Source: Tamarix chinensis (Eukaryota; Streptophyta; Magnoliopsida; Caryophyllales; Tamaricaceae). Taken from it: 64,000 bases of DNA. This document shows, one piece after another, positions 23,510 through 34,039 of this stretch; the first letter of the stretch is position 1; the number at the start of each line of letters is the position of its first letter. The translations under genes were made by a program, and so were the position numbers. A model generated the notes under the pieces. That model was given only the letters and a program-made list of their open reading frames with translations, did not search any database and was not told the origin of the DNA. The stretch spans positions 46,092,244 through 46,156,243 of the forward strand of contig CM060177.1 in the NCBI GenBank assembly GCA_030549775.1, given 5' to 3'.

Positions 23510-23555
23510 CACTTAGTACTGGAACGATAGGAGTGAACCGATCTGGTACTAAGTG
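23510..23555 (+). other. Conserved LTR stem-loop, L2 copy
   Basis: The arms CACTTAGTAC (23510-23519) and GTACTAAGTG (23546-23555) are perfectly complementary over 10 bp with a 26-nt loop. They lie 98 bases before the LTR end, between the invariant AGCCTTAG and TGGCGGTAA. Confidence 0.75.
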
Positions 23556-23656
23556 TGGCGGTAATGCCCCCGAGTTTACGGTTTTATCTTTTCGCTTCCA
23601 TTAAACCCTTTTAATTAAACGAAATTTTTTAATAGTAAATTTAGGGTGTTACAAGT

Positions 23657-23668
23657 TGGTATCAAAGC
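23657..23668 (+). promoter_or_regulatory. Primer-binding site, initiator tRNA-Met type
   Basis: TGGTATCAAAGC three bases after the LTR end differs by one base from the common plant PBS TGGTATCAGAGC, complementary to the 3' end of initiator tRNA-Met. It confirms L2 as a 5' LTR and fixes the element's orientation. Confidence 0.85.
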
Positions 23669-23899
23669 GTCGGTTCTTGAAACCACGCCTAATTATCAAA
23701 CCAAATTTGAATTGCGAAGTTTTTACCAAGTTTTAAAGTGTTTTTCGCCTTGGCAAAGCTCTCCTGTTTTTAAGCTTCCTAAGTCCGGGCCACCGTGAGG
23801 AAACGAAAGGGTAGAATAGAAATAGTTTGAAGAAGAGTCATAGCATGAAATAAATTTTTCAACCTATAAGAGGGGTCCAACCCTAATGTCCCTTTTCTT

Positions 23900-24825
23900 G
23901 TGCAGCATCCACTTACGATGAACGAACGCATAGGCAGACTCAAGAAGGCGTTTGAGGCCTTTATGGAGTTCGTGCAGCGACAACCTATTGTACCGGCACC
24001 GCACCCCCACCACCCCGAGGGCATCGGTGAAGATTGGCAGAGGAGGGTTACCAAGCACCATCCTCCCACGTACTCAGACGAGGAGGACCCCGTGATCCTT
24101 AAAGGGTAGATCCAAGATATGGATCGCACCTTCGAGGCAGTGGACTGCCCCCAGCTCGGTAGCCCAACATAGCGGCATTCTTCCTGAGGGGCATGGCAGA
24201 CGCCTGGTGGGTTGAGTACCATGCTCAAGATGGTCCCCCGGCGACTTGGGAAGCATTCAATACCGCACTCCGCTCCCGATTCTACCCAGAGAGCTTGAAG
24301 AGGGACAAGCTTCGAGAATTTATGCAGCTCTCTCAGGGATCCATGACAGTGCACCAGTACTACGCTCGCTTCACCGAGCTGTTACGTTTCGCCCCTAGGA
24401 TCGCCACCAATGAGTCCATGGTGGTGTTCCGATTCGAGCAAGGGTTGGATTTTAGCATCTGAAGAATGATGGGTGCGGTACCCTTCACTGATCTAGCAAC
24501 ACCTTACGAGTGTACTTGCCTCGCCGCCATCCTGGTTCAGGAGCAGACAGCTATCCTCGGGAAGGGGAAACCCGAGGGACATAGTTCAAGGAGTAGAACC
24601 CAGCCACAGACAGAAGGATGGAGGAGACCCCCACCACGAGATCACAGCAGAGGTCAGGGGCCACCGAGGGAAGGCTCATGTAGACAGTGTGGACGGACCC
24701 ACCCGGGAAGAAACTGTGGAGGCGGGTTGGTGACCTGCCTAAATTGTGGGAAATTGGGCCACCGAGCGATTGAGTGCTGGAGACCACCCCGTTCCCAACA
24801 GTATCAGCCCCGTCAGGCACCATAA
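23900..24825 (+). pseudogene. gag: Ty3/gypsy gag (broken)
   Basis: The N-terminal part (from 23918) has a coiled stretch and PPTYSDEEDP. The capsid-type Retrotrans_gag region follows from about 24193 (ADAWW, TWEAFNTALRSRFYP, FRFEQGLD). The nucleocapsid has a CCHC knuckle, CLNCGKLGHRAIEC, at about 24739-24780. Breaks: TAG at 24107-24109 at a Trp position, a frameshift between about 24155 and 24170, TGA at 24460-24462 and TAA at 24823-24825. Gag would form the virus-like particle that packages the transcript; this copy cannot make one. Confidence 0.88.
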
Positions 24826-24837
24826 GGAGGAGCCCTA

Positions 24838-25344
24838 GTGTCCCAGCAGCAGGCGTATCAGCAGCACCTCCAGAACACAGCCCCACAACATTACCTGCGA
24901 GCACCTGCCGCAACCGGTGCCACATCTAGAGAGGTTAGGGGAAGGCCTCAAGGACCCAGGACTTTTCCTCAGCAGGGAGGCCGGTACATGTACTTTTTGA
25001 TCAGCCAGGCAGAGGCTGATCACCAAATTGACGTCATCACGGGTACATTCACCGCCTGCTCATTGCCGGTACATGTACTTTTTGATTCGGGTGCTACCAT
25101 GTCATTTATTTCATCTGATTTCTTCGCTAAGGCTGGACTATTACCTGATTCTAGTATAGACCTGTCTGTAATGTTGCCCTCCGGTGATAGAGTGGAATGT
25201 AGTTGGTTGCTCTCTGATGTGGCCTTAGTCATAGGCGGGGTAGACTTTCTAGTGGACCTAATTGGAATGGATTTGAAGGATTTCGACGTAATTTTGAGGA
25301 TGGACATGTTGGGGAGGTACAAGACCGTTATTGACTATGCCTAA
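24838..25344 (+). pseudogene. pro: Ty3/gypsy aspartic protease region (broken)
   Basis: Same frame as the second half of gag, after one stop. A basic spacer is followed by the retropepsin-like active site VLFDSGATMSFIS (about 25075-25113) with catalytic Asp in DSGA, then the IGGVDFLVDLIGMDLKDFDVILRMD region that normally reads as the second half of the fold. TAA at 25342-25344 ends the stretch. In an active element the domain cuts the polyprotein. Confidence 0.85.
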
Positions 25345-26117
25345 GAGTGTGTGATCTTGCGAGGCCTGAAGGGGATTAGGGTTTCATACAGAAGGACCCA
25401 GCCTAAGCCCGCTACTAAGGTAGTGTCGGCAATGACTCTGCACTCTTTGGTCCAGAAGGGGTATTCCCTATACTTCTACAATGTTCAAGAGCTGAATAAG
25501 GACTTGGCCGCCCTGGACGGTATTTCGATAGCCAAGGAGTTTCCAGATGTGTTTCCGGAGGAGATACCGGGTATGCCCCCAGTCTGAGAGATCTATTTTA
25601 AGATCGAATTGGTGCCAGGAGCTGAGCCTGTCACAAGAGCACCCTACCGGATGGCGTCGGTGGAGCTGAAGGAACTAAAGGCTCAATTAGAAGATTTGCT
25701 AGAACATGGGTACATTCGGCCGAGCGTGTCGCCCTAGGGAGCACCGGTCTTGTTCGTAAAGAAGAAGGATGGTAGTCTCTGCCTTTGCATCGACTATCGA
25801 GGTCTGAACCAACTAACGGTGAAGAATCGGTATCCGCTCCCAAGGATTGATGATCTCTTTGACCAGTTAAAGGGTGCCATAATATTCTCTAAGATCGATC
25901 TAAGGTCTGGGTACCACTAGTTGAGGATCGGTAATGCTGATATTATGAAGACCGTCTTTCGGACTCGGTATGGGCACTACAAGTTTACGATGATGCCATT
26001 TAGGCTCAGGAATGCGCCGTCGGTTTTCATGGACCTAATGACGAGGATATTCGGGCCATTCCTCGACCAATTTGTTGTGGTGTTCATTGATGACATCTTG
26101 GTGTACTCTCGAGGGAA
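25345..26117 (+). pseudogene. pol: Ty3/gypsy reverse transcriptase, truncated
   Basis: Recognisable parts are FPDVFPEE, the [13 protein letters not shown] block, [39 protein letters not shown] and the catalytic [10 protein letters not shown] (26083-26112). Stops interrupt it at 25585-25587 (TGA), 25735-25737 (TAG at a Trp position) and 25918-25920 (TAG at a Gln position). Homology ends abruptly at about 26117. The RT thumb, RNase H, integrase and any chromodomain are gone. Block wording resembles the Del/Tekay chromovirus group, known for long LTRs, but without integrase this is tentative. Confidence 0.88.
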
Positions 26118-26186
26118 CAAGGCTAAATCAGAAGGTCAAAAATGAGAAACATCAAACATAAATGCACCGTTATCACAAAGCGTTCA
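26118..26186 (-). mobile_element. LTR L3, left fragment
   Basis: It begins AAGGCTAAATCAGAAGGTC, homologous to the part of L2 just outside the terminal stem (AAGGCTAAATAAGG on the complementary strand). L4 interrupts it at 26187 and it resumes at 31453. The terminal stem-loop and 3' end of L3 are missing. Confidence 0.6.
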
Positions 26187-26278
26187 TGTAACACCCCCAA
26201 ATTTCTCTCCTGAAAAAAAAATTTTTTTTGAAAGATTAAAGCGGAAGCTAGGAGCGAATTTGGGAAATGTTACCGCCA

Positions 26279-26322
26279 CATCTAACACAAGATAATGTCA
26301 ACCATCTATCTCATGTTAGATG
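26279..26322 (-). other. Conserved LTR stem-loop, L4 copy with altered arms
   Basis: CATCTAACACAAGAT (26279-26293) faces ATCTCATGTTAGATG (26308-26322): a 15-bp stem with two G-U pairs in the sense RNA and a 14-nt loop. The arm sequence differs from L2 at several positions on both sides, yet pairing is kept. Flanks are the same CCGCCA and CAAGGCTAAA. Confidence 0.75.
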
Positions 26323-26974
26323 CAAGGCTAAAACCTGTCAAACAATTAAATCTGAATTTCAAATTCCATCAAACAATTAAATCCGAATAGTAAACACTTA
26401 TCAGAATACGAGAAATTTAAAGTCAATTACAAAACCCTTAGAAATCTGAGAACAATACTTGCAACTTCCAAAGGTGAATACAATTAAACAAAATAAATCC
26501 CGAAGGATAATTATCCGGATCGCCTACTCACTCAGGTCAAGCCTTCCACCCCAAAACAGTATCCGATCTTAACCTGCACAAGAGGTCTGCTCCCCACCAT
26601 TGGTGGATCATCACAGAACCCATTCAATCAGTGTAGTATCAGTACGGGTCCAATACTGAGTAAGTCTCGCTACCCTACCTTATAGGAGGGATATCATCAA
26701 GTGCATATTAAATTGTAGTACAATACGTTAATACAATAACATACATACTCACCACCCACAGCATGAATCTTGCCATACATTCATAGTAACATTTAAAACA
26801 TATGCAACATCCCAGTTAACATATACGCGTGGTATAACCGAAATAATACGTGACTTATTATGCACATAAACAGCATGTGGTAATACATATAGTAAAAGCT
26901 GGCCATGGTCCAATTAGACTTATTCTTTATCCTCATTAATAGTACATTCATTCCACACATATTCTTTAATAATC

Positions 26975-27615
26975 CGTGTGAGCGCGGGGACCCCACTATT
27001 ATAGCCGGTGGACCGGAAATCAACACTCAGGGCAGAACGCCTCTGACCACTATTATAGCCGGTGGACCGGAATCAACACCCAGGGCAGAACGCCTCTGGC
27101 CACTATTCTAACCGGTGGACCGGACTGGCCCCGAACTTACATGGTGTTTCGCTGTAAGTACTTAGTATTTTTCCTGTGGATTACTTCATTCAGATTCATT
27201 CAACATATTCTTTATTAGCCCATGTGAGCGCGGGAGCCCCACTATTATAGTCGGTGGACCGGAAATAAACACACAGGGCAGAACGCCTCTGACCACTATT
27301 ATAGCCGGTGGACCGGAAATAAACACCCAGGGCAGAACGCCTCTGGTCACTATTCTAACTGGTGGACCGGACTGGCCCCGACTCACATGGTGTTCCACTG
27401 TAAGTATTTAGTATTTTCCCTGTGGATTAACTTATTCGTTTGGGTCTATCGAGCCGAGATCCCCCACTATTATAACCGGTGGACCGGGTGTAAACACACA
27501 GGGCAGAACGCCTCTGACCACTATTATAGCCGGTGGACCGGAACGAAACGCACAGGGTAAAACGCCTCTGACCACTATTCTAACCGGTGGATCGGACTGG
27601 GCTCGGCTCAACATC
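26975..27615 (-). repeat. Three blocks of the CCGGTGGACCGG array in L4
   Basis: Each block holds three units CCACTATTATAGCC followed by GGTGGACCGG, spaced about 55 bp apart with GGGCAGAACGCCTCTG between them. The blocks lie at about 26975-27150, 27225-27395 and 27450-27610. The first two share the same flanks (GTGAGCGCGGG... and ...ACATGGTGTT), so one block has been duplicated relative to the two-block layout of the other LTRs. Confidence 0.8.
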
Positions 27616-28821
27616 TTTCGCTTTACGTGATTAATGTCTTATTCGTGTCTTATTAGTTCACATCGCACCCTTGACATGCATAAATCATTCACTTCATACT
27701 TTACACATCACCAAAAAATAAAATTCCACATTCATAACTACACTTAATCAATAATACACATGATAACACCAAACAACTCTAAGCAGCCATAACGAACCCT
27801 AATTGACCACACCAAACCGTGCCTTAACCCTATTTTACCATAACAACCATACTTAGCCATCCCAAACCTTAATTACCCTCAGCAATTCACAATTAGCTAC
27901 TCCAACCCTACTTAATCATAACGATCCAGAGTTAATCACTCCAAACCCTAGTTCTGTCTCCTCCAAACCCTTATAATACTCCACGTACTATTTCCCATCC
28001 AAAACAGTTAAACACCCAAGTAATACTTGCATTACCTTCCTTACACCTCAAATCAGCCTTTCATAGGTAAATTTTGCTCTCACGCAGATGTTACGCATCC
28101 CATGCAACCTCTCGAACTTTTCACACAAACCCTAAATCCCATACAATCATTAATTTCCATGCAAAACTCTAACTCCACCATACAAACCCTAATACCACCA
28201 TACAAGCATTAATACCACCACACAACCCATAACACCACCATGCAAACCCTAATACCACCATAAGCCATTAATACCGCCAAGTAATCTTTAATACCACCAT
28301 ACAAACCCTAATACCACCATGCAATCCCTAATTTCCCCCATGCAACCTTAATTTATTCCCACTCTTTTGTTTATTTAATTCCACATTCTCCTCATCGTCT
28401 CACAAATGGTGAACTCCTTAGGTCATCCATACCTATGTTAGCCGACGTACTTCCCTTTGGTTATTTTAACCGCTTATTTTTCTTTTTCAAATCCCCACTT
28501 CACCACACTTCCTCACATAACCCAGCATGTATGTCGTAGGGTCACATTACCTCACATCACATCATTCTTGTTCCACAACATATCAGTATACAAAGACGAG
28601 AACCCGGGGACGTACCTCGGTTCCATGCTGCGCTACACAAATACACAGATAACATACAGGATTATAGCATACAACCGCACAAGCATACAGGACAGGTAAA
28701 ACATGCAATGCACACAAGTGGCCTTAGTTACGTCCTTACGAAATACCCATAAGTAGAGGTAAGTAGAGAACTTACTTGGATCCGAAGCTAGCTAAGCGAG
28801 ATGAGAGAGAGATATCCCTAG

Positions 28822-28837
28822 CTCGTGGATCCACGAG
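28822..28837. other. Perfect 16-bp palindrome in L4
   Basis: CTCGTGGATCCACGAG lies about 85 bases upstream (in LTR sense) of the site homologous to the 62-nt segment's donor. L2, L3 and L5 have a different palindrome, GGAGCRYGCTCC, near the same place. Confidence 0.6.
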
Positions 28838-30189
28838 AAAGCTTTCCTAGATCCGATAGAAATCAAAAACTAAATTAGAAACTATCCTATCAATCAATAA
28901 TTTACATACTCTAATTAAATACACACAAACGACACAAATGATTTCTCTTAGAAAACGTGTCCAAAACTTAGAACTTAAAAGCATAGCTTTGTTAAGATTT
29001 AAGGTTAAAACTAAATCAAAACGGATTAATATAAATATCACTCGGGACATTTCAACTTAATTTGGAAAGCCCGAGAAGGAATAATCGATCATAAGTTAAT
29101 TTATCGAAAATAACTTATTTATTAGGTTTTACAACTAAATAGGTAATCTAACCATTTACATAGAACTAAATCCAACCCGATTAGGTTAAAACATAATTTA
29201 AATGATTTAAAACCCAAAGATAGAATTCGATTAGATAAAATACACATAGCAAAAATCAATTTTATAAAATCATCCCCGAAAATTAGGATTTCAAAGCCCA
29301 TAACACAAACTCAAGTAATTCCATTTAATTAGTTCAAATTAAAGGTATTAGAAAGAAATTAATACCATTTCAACTATTTCTATGCATTCAATTTTAGAAA
29401 AACAACAATACAACTTGAAATTTAGGGTTTTAGGCCCGAAAACACAACTCGTTAAAATTCTATAAATTTAATCAAATTGAATGTTTAGAAATGCAATTAA
29501 ACACATTTTATAACATATCAAATAATCAATTGTTCAAAACTAGTAAAAGAAATACACAATTTAGCCCAATTAGGGTTTTTGGGCCCGGAACGCAAATCCG
29601 ATCAATTCTTGGCAAAACATATAAATTGACGGTCCGGAAATGTAATTAAACATATTCTAATGTAATTTATATAGTTAATTGAATAAAATAACCCGATTAC
29701 CCAAACCAATTTAAACCCGCGGGAATTTTGACCTAAAAATCCAATTCTGGTCAATTACGCACAATTTTCCCAAATCAACACTTCTAATATAAAATTAAAT
29801 ACATTTTAAACAATAATATAAAATCAATTGAGTGGAATAGCTCAATTATACGACCCAATTTCATTACACCCAAAATTTGACCTAGGAATCAAATTCCGAT
29901 AAAACCTGCATAAATTTCTCAAATTGACGGTTCCAAAATGAAATTGGATACATTTTAAAACATATTGTATAATCAATTTGTCCGAAATCGCAAAAACGAG
30001 CGGATCCGAAAAATTTGGGCATAACCCGGCTAAAAATCCAATTTTTCCAAAATCTCAACACAACCACACAATTAACCTATCCAAATCAATCTTACAGCAT
30101 ATACATACATAAACAAACAATCAATTTAGCTTTTTATAAGCTAATTCATACCCAATTAACCAAAACAAGGGTTAGGGTTTTTCGGAAAT

Positions 30190-30560
30190 TTTACCAAACG
30201 AAAAACCGACAAATCGGGGCAAAGGAAGGCCGGGGAGCTTCGCTGGAGGTCGAACAGTGCTCGCCGGTGGTCAGCGTGGCTCGCCGGTGGCCGGCGGCGG
30301 CGGCACGACCTGCGCGTTGCTGCTGCTGTGCTGCCGCTGCTGCCGCAGGTTCGGCTGTTGCTGCTGCTGCTACTTCGGCGGGCTGCTGCGCTGCTACTGC
30401 TGTGCGGCGTCGCCAGCGGTGGTCGGTCGTGGCCGGCGAAGGAGGCGCATGGAGGAGGCGGCTAGGGTAAGGGTTGCGGGAACAGGGGCGCACTGGGTAG
30501 GGGAGTCGGGGAGTAGGGGCCGGGAAAGAGAAGAGAGAAAGAAAAAGAAGAGGGGGGGCA
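30190..30560. promoter_or_regulatory. GC-rich island in L4
   Basis: About 370 bases rich in CGG, GCTGCTG and CpG inside otherwise AT-rich LTR sequence, about 0.9-1.26 kb from the LTR start. Comparable islands in L3 and L5 suggest the LTR promoter or leader exon lies here. The Ala/Cys-rich open frames in it follow from composition. Confidence 0.4.
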
Positions 30561-31924
30561 CCGGTCGGGTAGGGCTCTCTCTTTTTTTTTTTTTTTTTAA
30601 CAAATACTCCTATAAAATAAAATACTAAAAGTTTAAAAATTATTAATGGAATATTTTATCTAAAATTCATTAAACAAAAATTATTTCATAAGATTCCGGA
30701 AGCTTAAAATTAATAAAAAGGTATATAAAGAATTTCGGAAACATTTTCGGAAAAACTTACCAACAAACATAAAAATTTGTATTATTTACGGAAATATATT
30801 ATAAGACCTCGAAATAATATTTAAAAGCATAAAAGTAAATATTTAAATTAAATTCTAATAAACCGAGACTAATTTAAATAATTCCCGAAATCGATTTTCC
30901 GTAAACCAAAAATTGTAAAACGGAAGAAAATTAATTCCGGAAAGAAATTCACAAATAACTCCGAAAATCTTTTTAATTTAAAACTTCCCGAACATATTAA
31001 TGATTTCCGAAAATGAATAAATTTAAAGTCGGAAATATTTTCTACGGATAAAATCATTAAAATAAATTTAACTATTCAAATAGAAATTCTATAATTTAAA
31101 TAATATATTTCGTTAACGAAATATAACTCCAAAATAAAGTCGTAATCACACGACGAAGTTATAATCGAAAACGAATCTAAAATATTAAAAATCAAAACAC
31201 GAGAAAGAAAGGGAATATATATTTTTAACAGAAAATCGAGATCATAAGAATATAATAAAATCACGGTCGTGAACGAATTTGTCCAGAGTGGTTCGCAACG
31301 GCAACGATTAATTAAATTCAAATATGAATTCGAAATCGTCGATAAATCCATAAAACGAATCGAAATTAAAATAATTAAATATTTACATCAAATTACGCTA
31401 ATAAAATCATTAAACTTAATAAATCTAGATTTTAAAAATACGGGGTATTACAGTTCATGAAAACGAGGTGTCAACCACCGACAGAGTGTCGTTAAGATTA
31501 CAACATAAAAATCCCACTTTCAAATTACAGACATAATATAAATGCAACAAGCTAAGTTAGAAGACAGCAAGGAAAATAAAAGGGTTCGACCAACTCGCTC
31601 TCGGCCCCCAACCAGGACAGACTCATCACTCGGTCCCACCTGACGCCTCGTAGGTATCGTAGGCATCAAACACGTGGTCTCCTACCTGCACAAGGTCAGA
31701 TGGGTCCTCTACTCGTGGGAATGAGCAGCACCCATGAAACGGATGATCAGTACGCTACGTACTGAGTAAGGTAACAGACGAGCTAAGGCCAGCACATAGG
31801 ACATATGGTACAAGTTCAGCACATAGATAACATACAATAACATGCAGGACAAGGCCAAATATTTCCTCGGTGCTTTTATCCTTTTATTCTCATTAATGAT
31901 AATAAGTCCATTCCACACATTCTT

Positions 31925-32335
31925 CAATAGTCCATGTGAGTGCGGGAGCCCCACTATTATAGCCGGTGGACCGGAAGATATACGCACAGGGCAGAACGCC
32001 TCTGATCCACTATTATAGCCGGTGGACCGGAAAATAAACGCACAGGGCAAAACGCCTCTGATCCACTATTATAGCCGGTGGACCGGATCACGGCCCCGAC
32101 TCACATGGTGTTTCGCTTTAATTACTTAGTATCTTTCCCATGGATTAACTTATTCGTTTGTTTTGTTGAGCACGAGATCCCCCACTATTATAGCCGGTGG
32201 ACCGGAAGATAAACGCACAGGGCAGGACGCCTCTGATCCACTATTATAGCCGGTGGACCGGAAAATAAATGCACAGGGCAGAACGCCTCTGATCCACTAT
32301 TATAGCCGGTGGACCGGATCACGGGCTCGGTTCAA
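31925..32335 (-). repeat. Two array blocks in L3
   Basis: There are six units of CCACTATTATAGCC + GGTGGACCGG in two blocks of three. The left block is bounded by CATGTGAGTGCGGG and CCCCGACTCACATGG, the right block by TTGAGCACGAGATC and GGGCTCGGTTCAA. Each pair of borders is roughly self-complementary. Confidence 0.8.
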
Positions 32336-33339
32336 CATCTTTCACTTTACGTAATTAATGTCTTATACGTGTCTTATTGAATCACAACACACCCTTGACA
32401 TGCATGCCCACTACATTCTACTGCTTTCCTTTCAAGAGGCCCGTCCCATATATTGAGACTCGTGCACCCCCAAATCACACCCCGATATTATTTTCCCCTA
32501 AGCTCACACGTAGTGAAGGACCAGCTCTTGGAAGTGTAGGTTAAACCCAACACCCTACGACATCGATCTCGCCAATTCTCAACCCCTAGGGTTTTCCCCT
32601 TGGAAACCCTAGTTGGGCCTATGTGGCCCCTCCTCTTCTCACTTACCTTACCCTTTACTTATTCTTCACTCCACATCTCACCCTTATCAAGTCAACCCCA
32701 AGGCATATTACTTTACTCCTCAATCGGGCATGTGACCGGCAAAACCCTAGTTGGCCACATCAAACCCTAGCGCCTTACTTCTTCCACAAGTAACCTCTCT
32801 CTTTTCATCCCCAAGTCTCTAATCACTCTACAACTCTCCCCATCTCTCATTTACTCCCACATTCAACTTTTCTCACGTAAGACACACTCCCATGCAAGAG
32901 TTAGTCACCTCATGCAGACACCCCAAGTCACCATGCAGATTTTAAAGCCCCCATGCGTGGTTCCCAACTTTCATTTATTTTAAACATGTTTTCCACGTAC
33001 AGTTTCTCTCATGGATGATGAGGTACTTGGGTCTACCCCATATCCCCCCCTTAATAATCTCACTTCCCATTCCCCTCTTGTTATTCTTTTAGTCCCATTC
33101 CCTAATACCAAAACTCTAGCATGCATGTCCTAGAGGGCCATATCAACACATCATAAATGTCATACATAACATGTCATACTCATGTAATATAAGGCACACA
33201 CATCATACCTCATTATCCACGCTGCGCTACACAAAACAGGTTATTCATAACACATGCATAATACACATTAACATGGCATACTCATCATTCATCAACACAA
33301 CACATCACACATAGCACAAGGCCATAGCTTCGTCCTTAC

Positions 33340-33401
33340 CTAACACGACTCCGGTCTTGGAGCACGCTCCTACGCCTCCTCCGGATGTCGACTTGACTCG
33401 C
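33340..33401 (-). other. 62-nt exon-like segment in L3
   Basis: In sense it follows TTCCCTCTTATAG and ends TTAG before GTAAGGACG. It is the same length as in L2, with GGAGCGTGCTCC at the same offset (33359-33370). It is separated from the GC-rich island by the (AAT)n tract. Confidence 0.5.
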
Positions 33402-33539
33402 CTATAAGAGGGAAAACTGGGGTTACTTTCCCTTCGACCAAGACACTATTCTTTTCTACCTTACCCCTATTATTTAACTTACCATTAGGGCTAAGAATAG
33501 TAATATTACTTTTATAAGTGAAGTATTGTTAATATTCTT

Positions 33540-33685
33540 AAAGTAGTTAATCATGCTACTACTAATAATAGTAGCAACAATAATTTAAAGTAATTCTAAT
33601 AATATTTATTATTAACGGTAGTAGTTCAATGTTGCTAATAATGATGATAGTAATAATAATAATAATAGTAATAATAATAACAATA

Positions 33686-33736
<51 letters not shown>

Positions 33737-33888
33737 TTAATATTAATAATAATAATGATAACCATGATAATAATGATAATAGTAATACTATTAATAATAA
33801 CGATCATGATATTAAAATAAAAATACTAAAGTTATAGGTCACTAATATTAGTAATACCAACAGTTATAAATGTTTCAAGGTTAGGTTA

Positions 33889-33935
<47 letters not shown>

Positions 33936-34030
33936 TAATAATAATAATAATAATAATAACAATAATAATAATAATAATAATAGTAATAATAAAAATAATA
34001 GTAAGAATAATACTAATAATGCTACTAAAA
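33540..34030. repeat. Long imperfect (AAT)n microsatellite
   Basis: Hundreds of bases of AAT repeats with interruptions, inside L3. L2 has a shorter tract at about 20800-20840 in the corresponding position. Long isoleucine or asparagine open frames here are artefacts. Confidence 0.85.
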
Positions 34031-34039
34031 TAATTAGCA

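Larger units (their letters stand above)
20494..23653 (+). mobile_element. LTR L2: 5' LTR of the Ty3/gypsy element (left end truncated)
   Basis: It ends GGGTGTTACA at 23653 and is followed directly by a primer-binding site. From left to right it holds an (AAT)n-rich stretch (about 20750-21120), a 62-nt exon-like segment (21322-21383), variable GGTTTGAAGTGG-type repeats, two blocks of CCGATCCACCGG/ATAATAGTGG units (about 22575-22735 and 22795-22950), the conserved TACCTTACTCAGTACGTAGC motif (23120-23140) and the terminal stem-loop. The GC-rich island and TG start present in L5 are missing, so the left boundary is a truncation somewhere between 20494 and about 20750. Confidence 0.8.
26182..31457 (-). 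mobile_element. Solo LTR L4 with 5-bp target-site duplication GTTCA
   Basis: The LTR spans 26187-31452 (5266 bp), flanked by GTTCA at 26182-26186 and 31453-31457. In sense (minus) it starts TGTAATACCCCG and ends GGGGGTGTTACA. It holds a GC-rich island (about 30190-30560), a perfect 16-bp palindrome (28822-28837), CCATACAAACCCTAAT-type tandem repeats (about 28140-28330), three blocks of the CCGGTGGACCGG array and the terminal stem-loop. No internal domain is present, so it arose by recombination between the two LTRs of a full element. It is inserted inside L3. Confidence 0.85.

Noticed and set aside
26975..27610. CRISPR-like look of regularly spaced CCACTATTATAGCCGGTGG repeats
   Set aside because: This is plant DNA. 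The repeats are imperfect, the spacers are themselves similar (GGGCAGAACGCCTCTG), no cas genes exist and the arrays recur inside every LTR copy.
30191..30628. Open frames rich in Ala, Cys and Arg
   Set aside because: They come from CTG/CGG repeats in the L4 GC-rich island; all frames are open and none has a motif.
33562..33820. Isoleucine-rich open frames on both strands
   Set aside because: Translation of the (AAT)n microsatellite.
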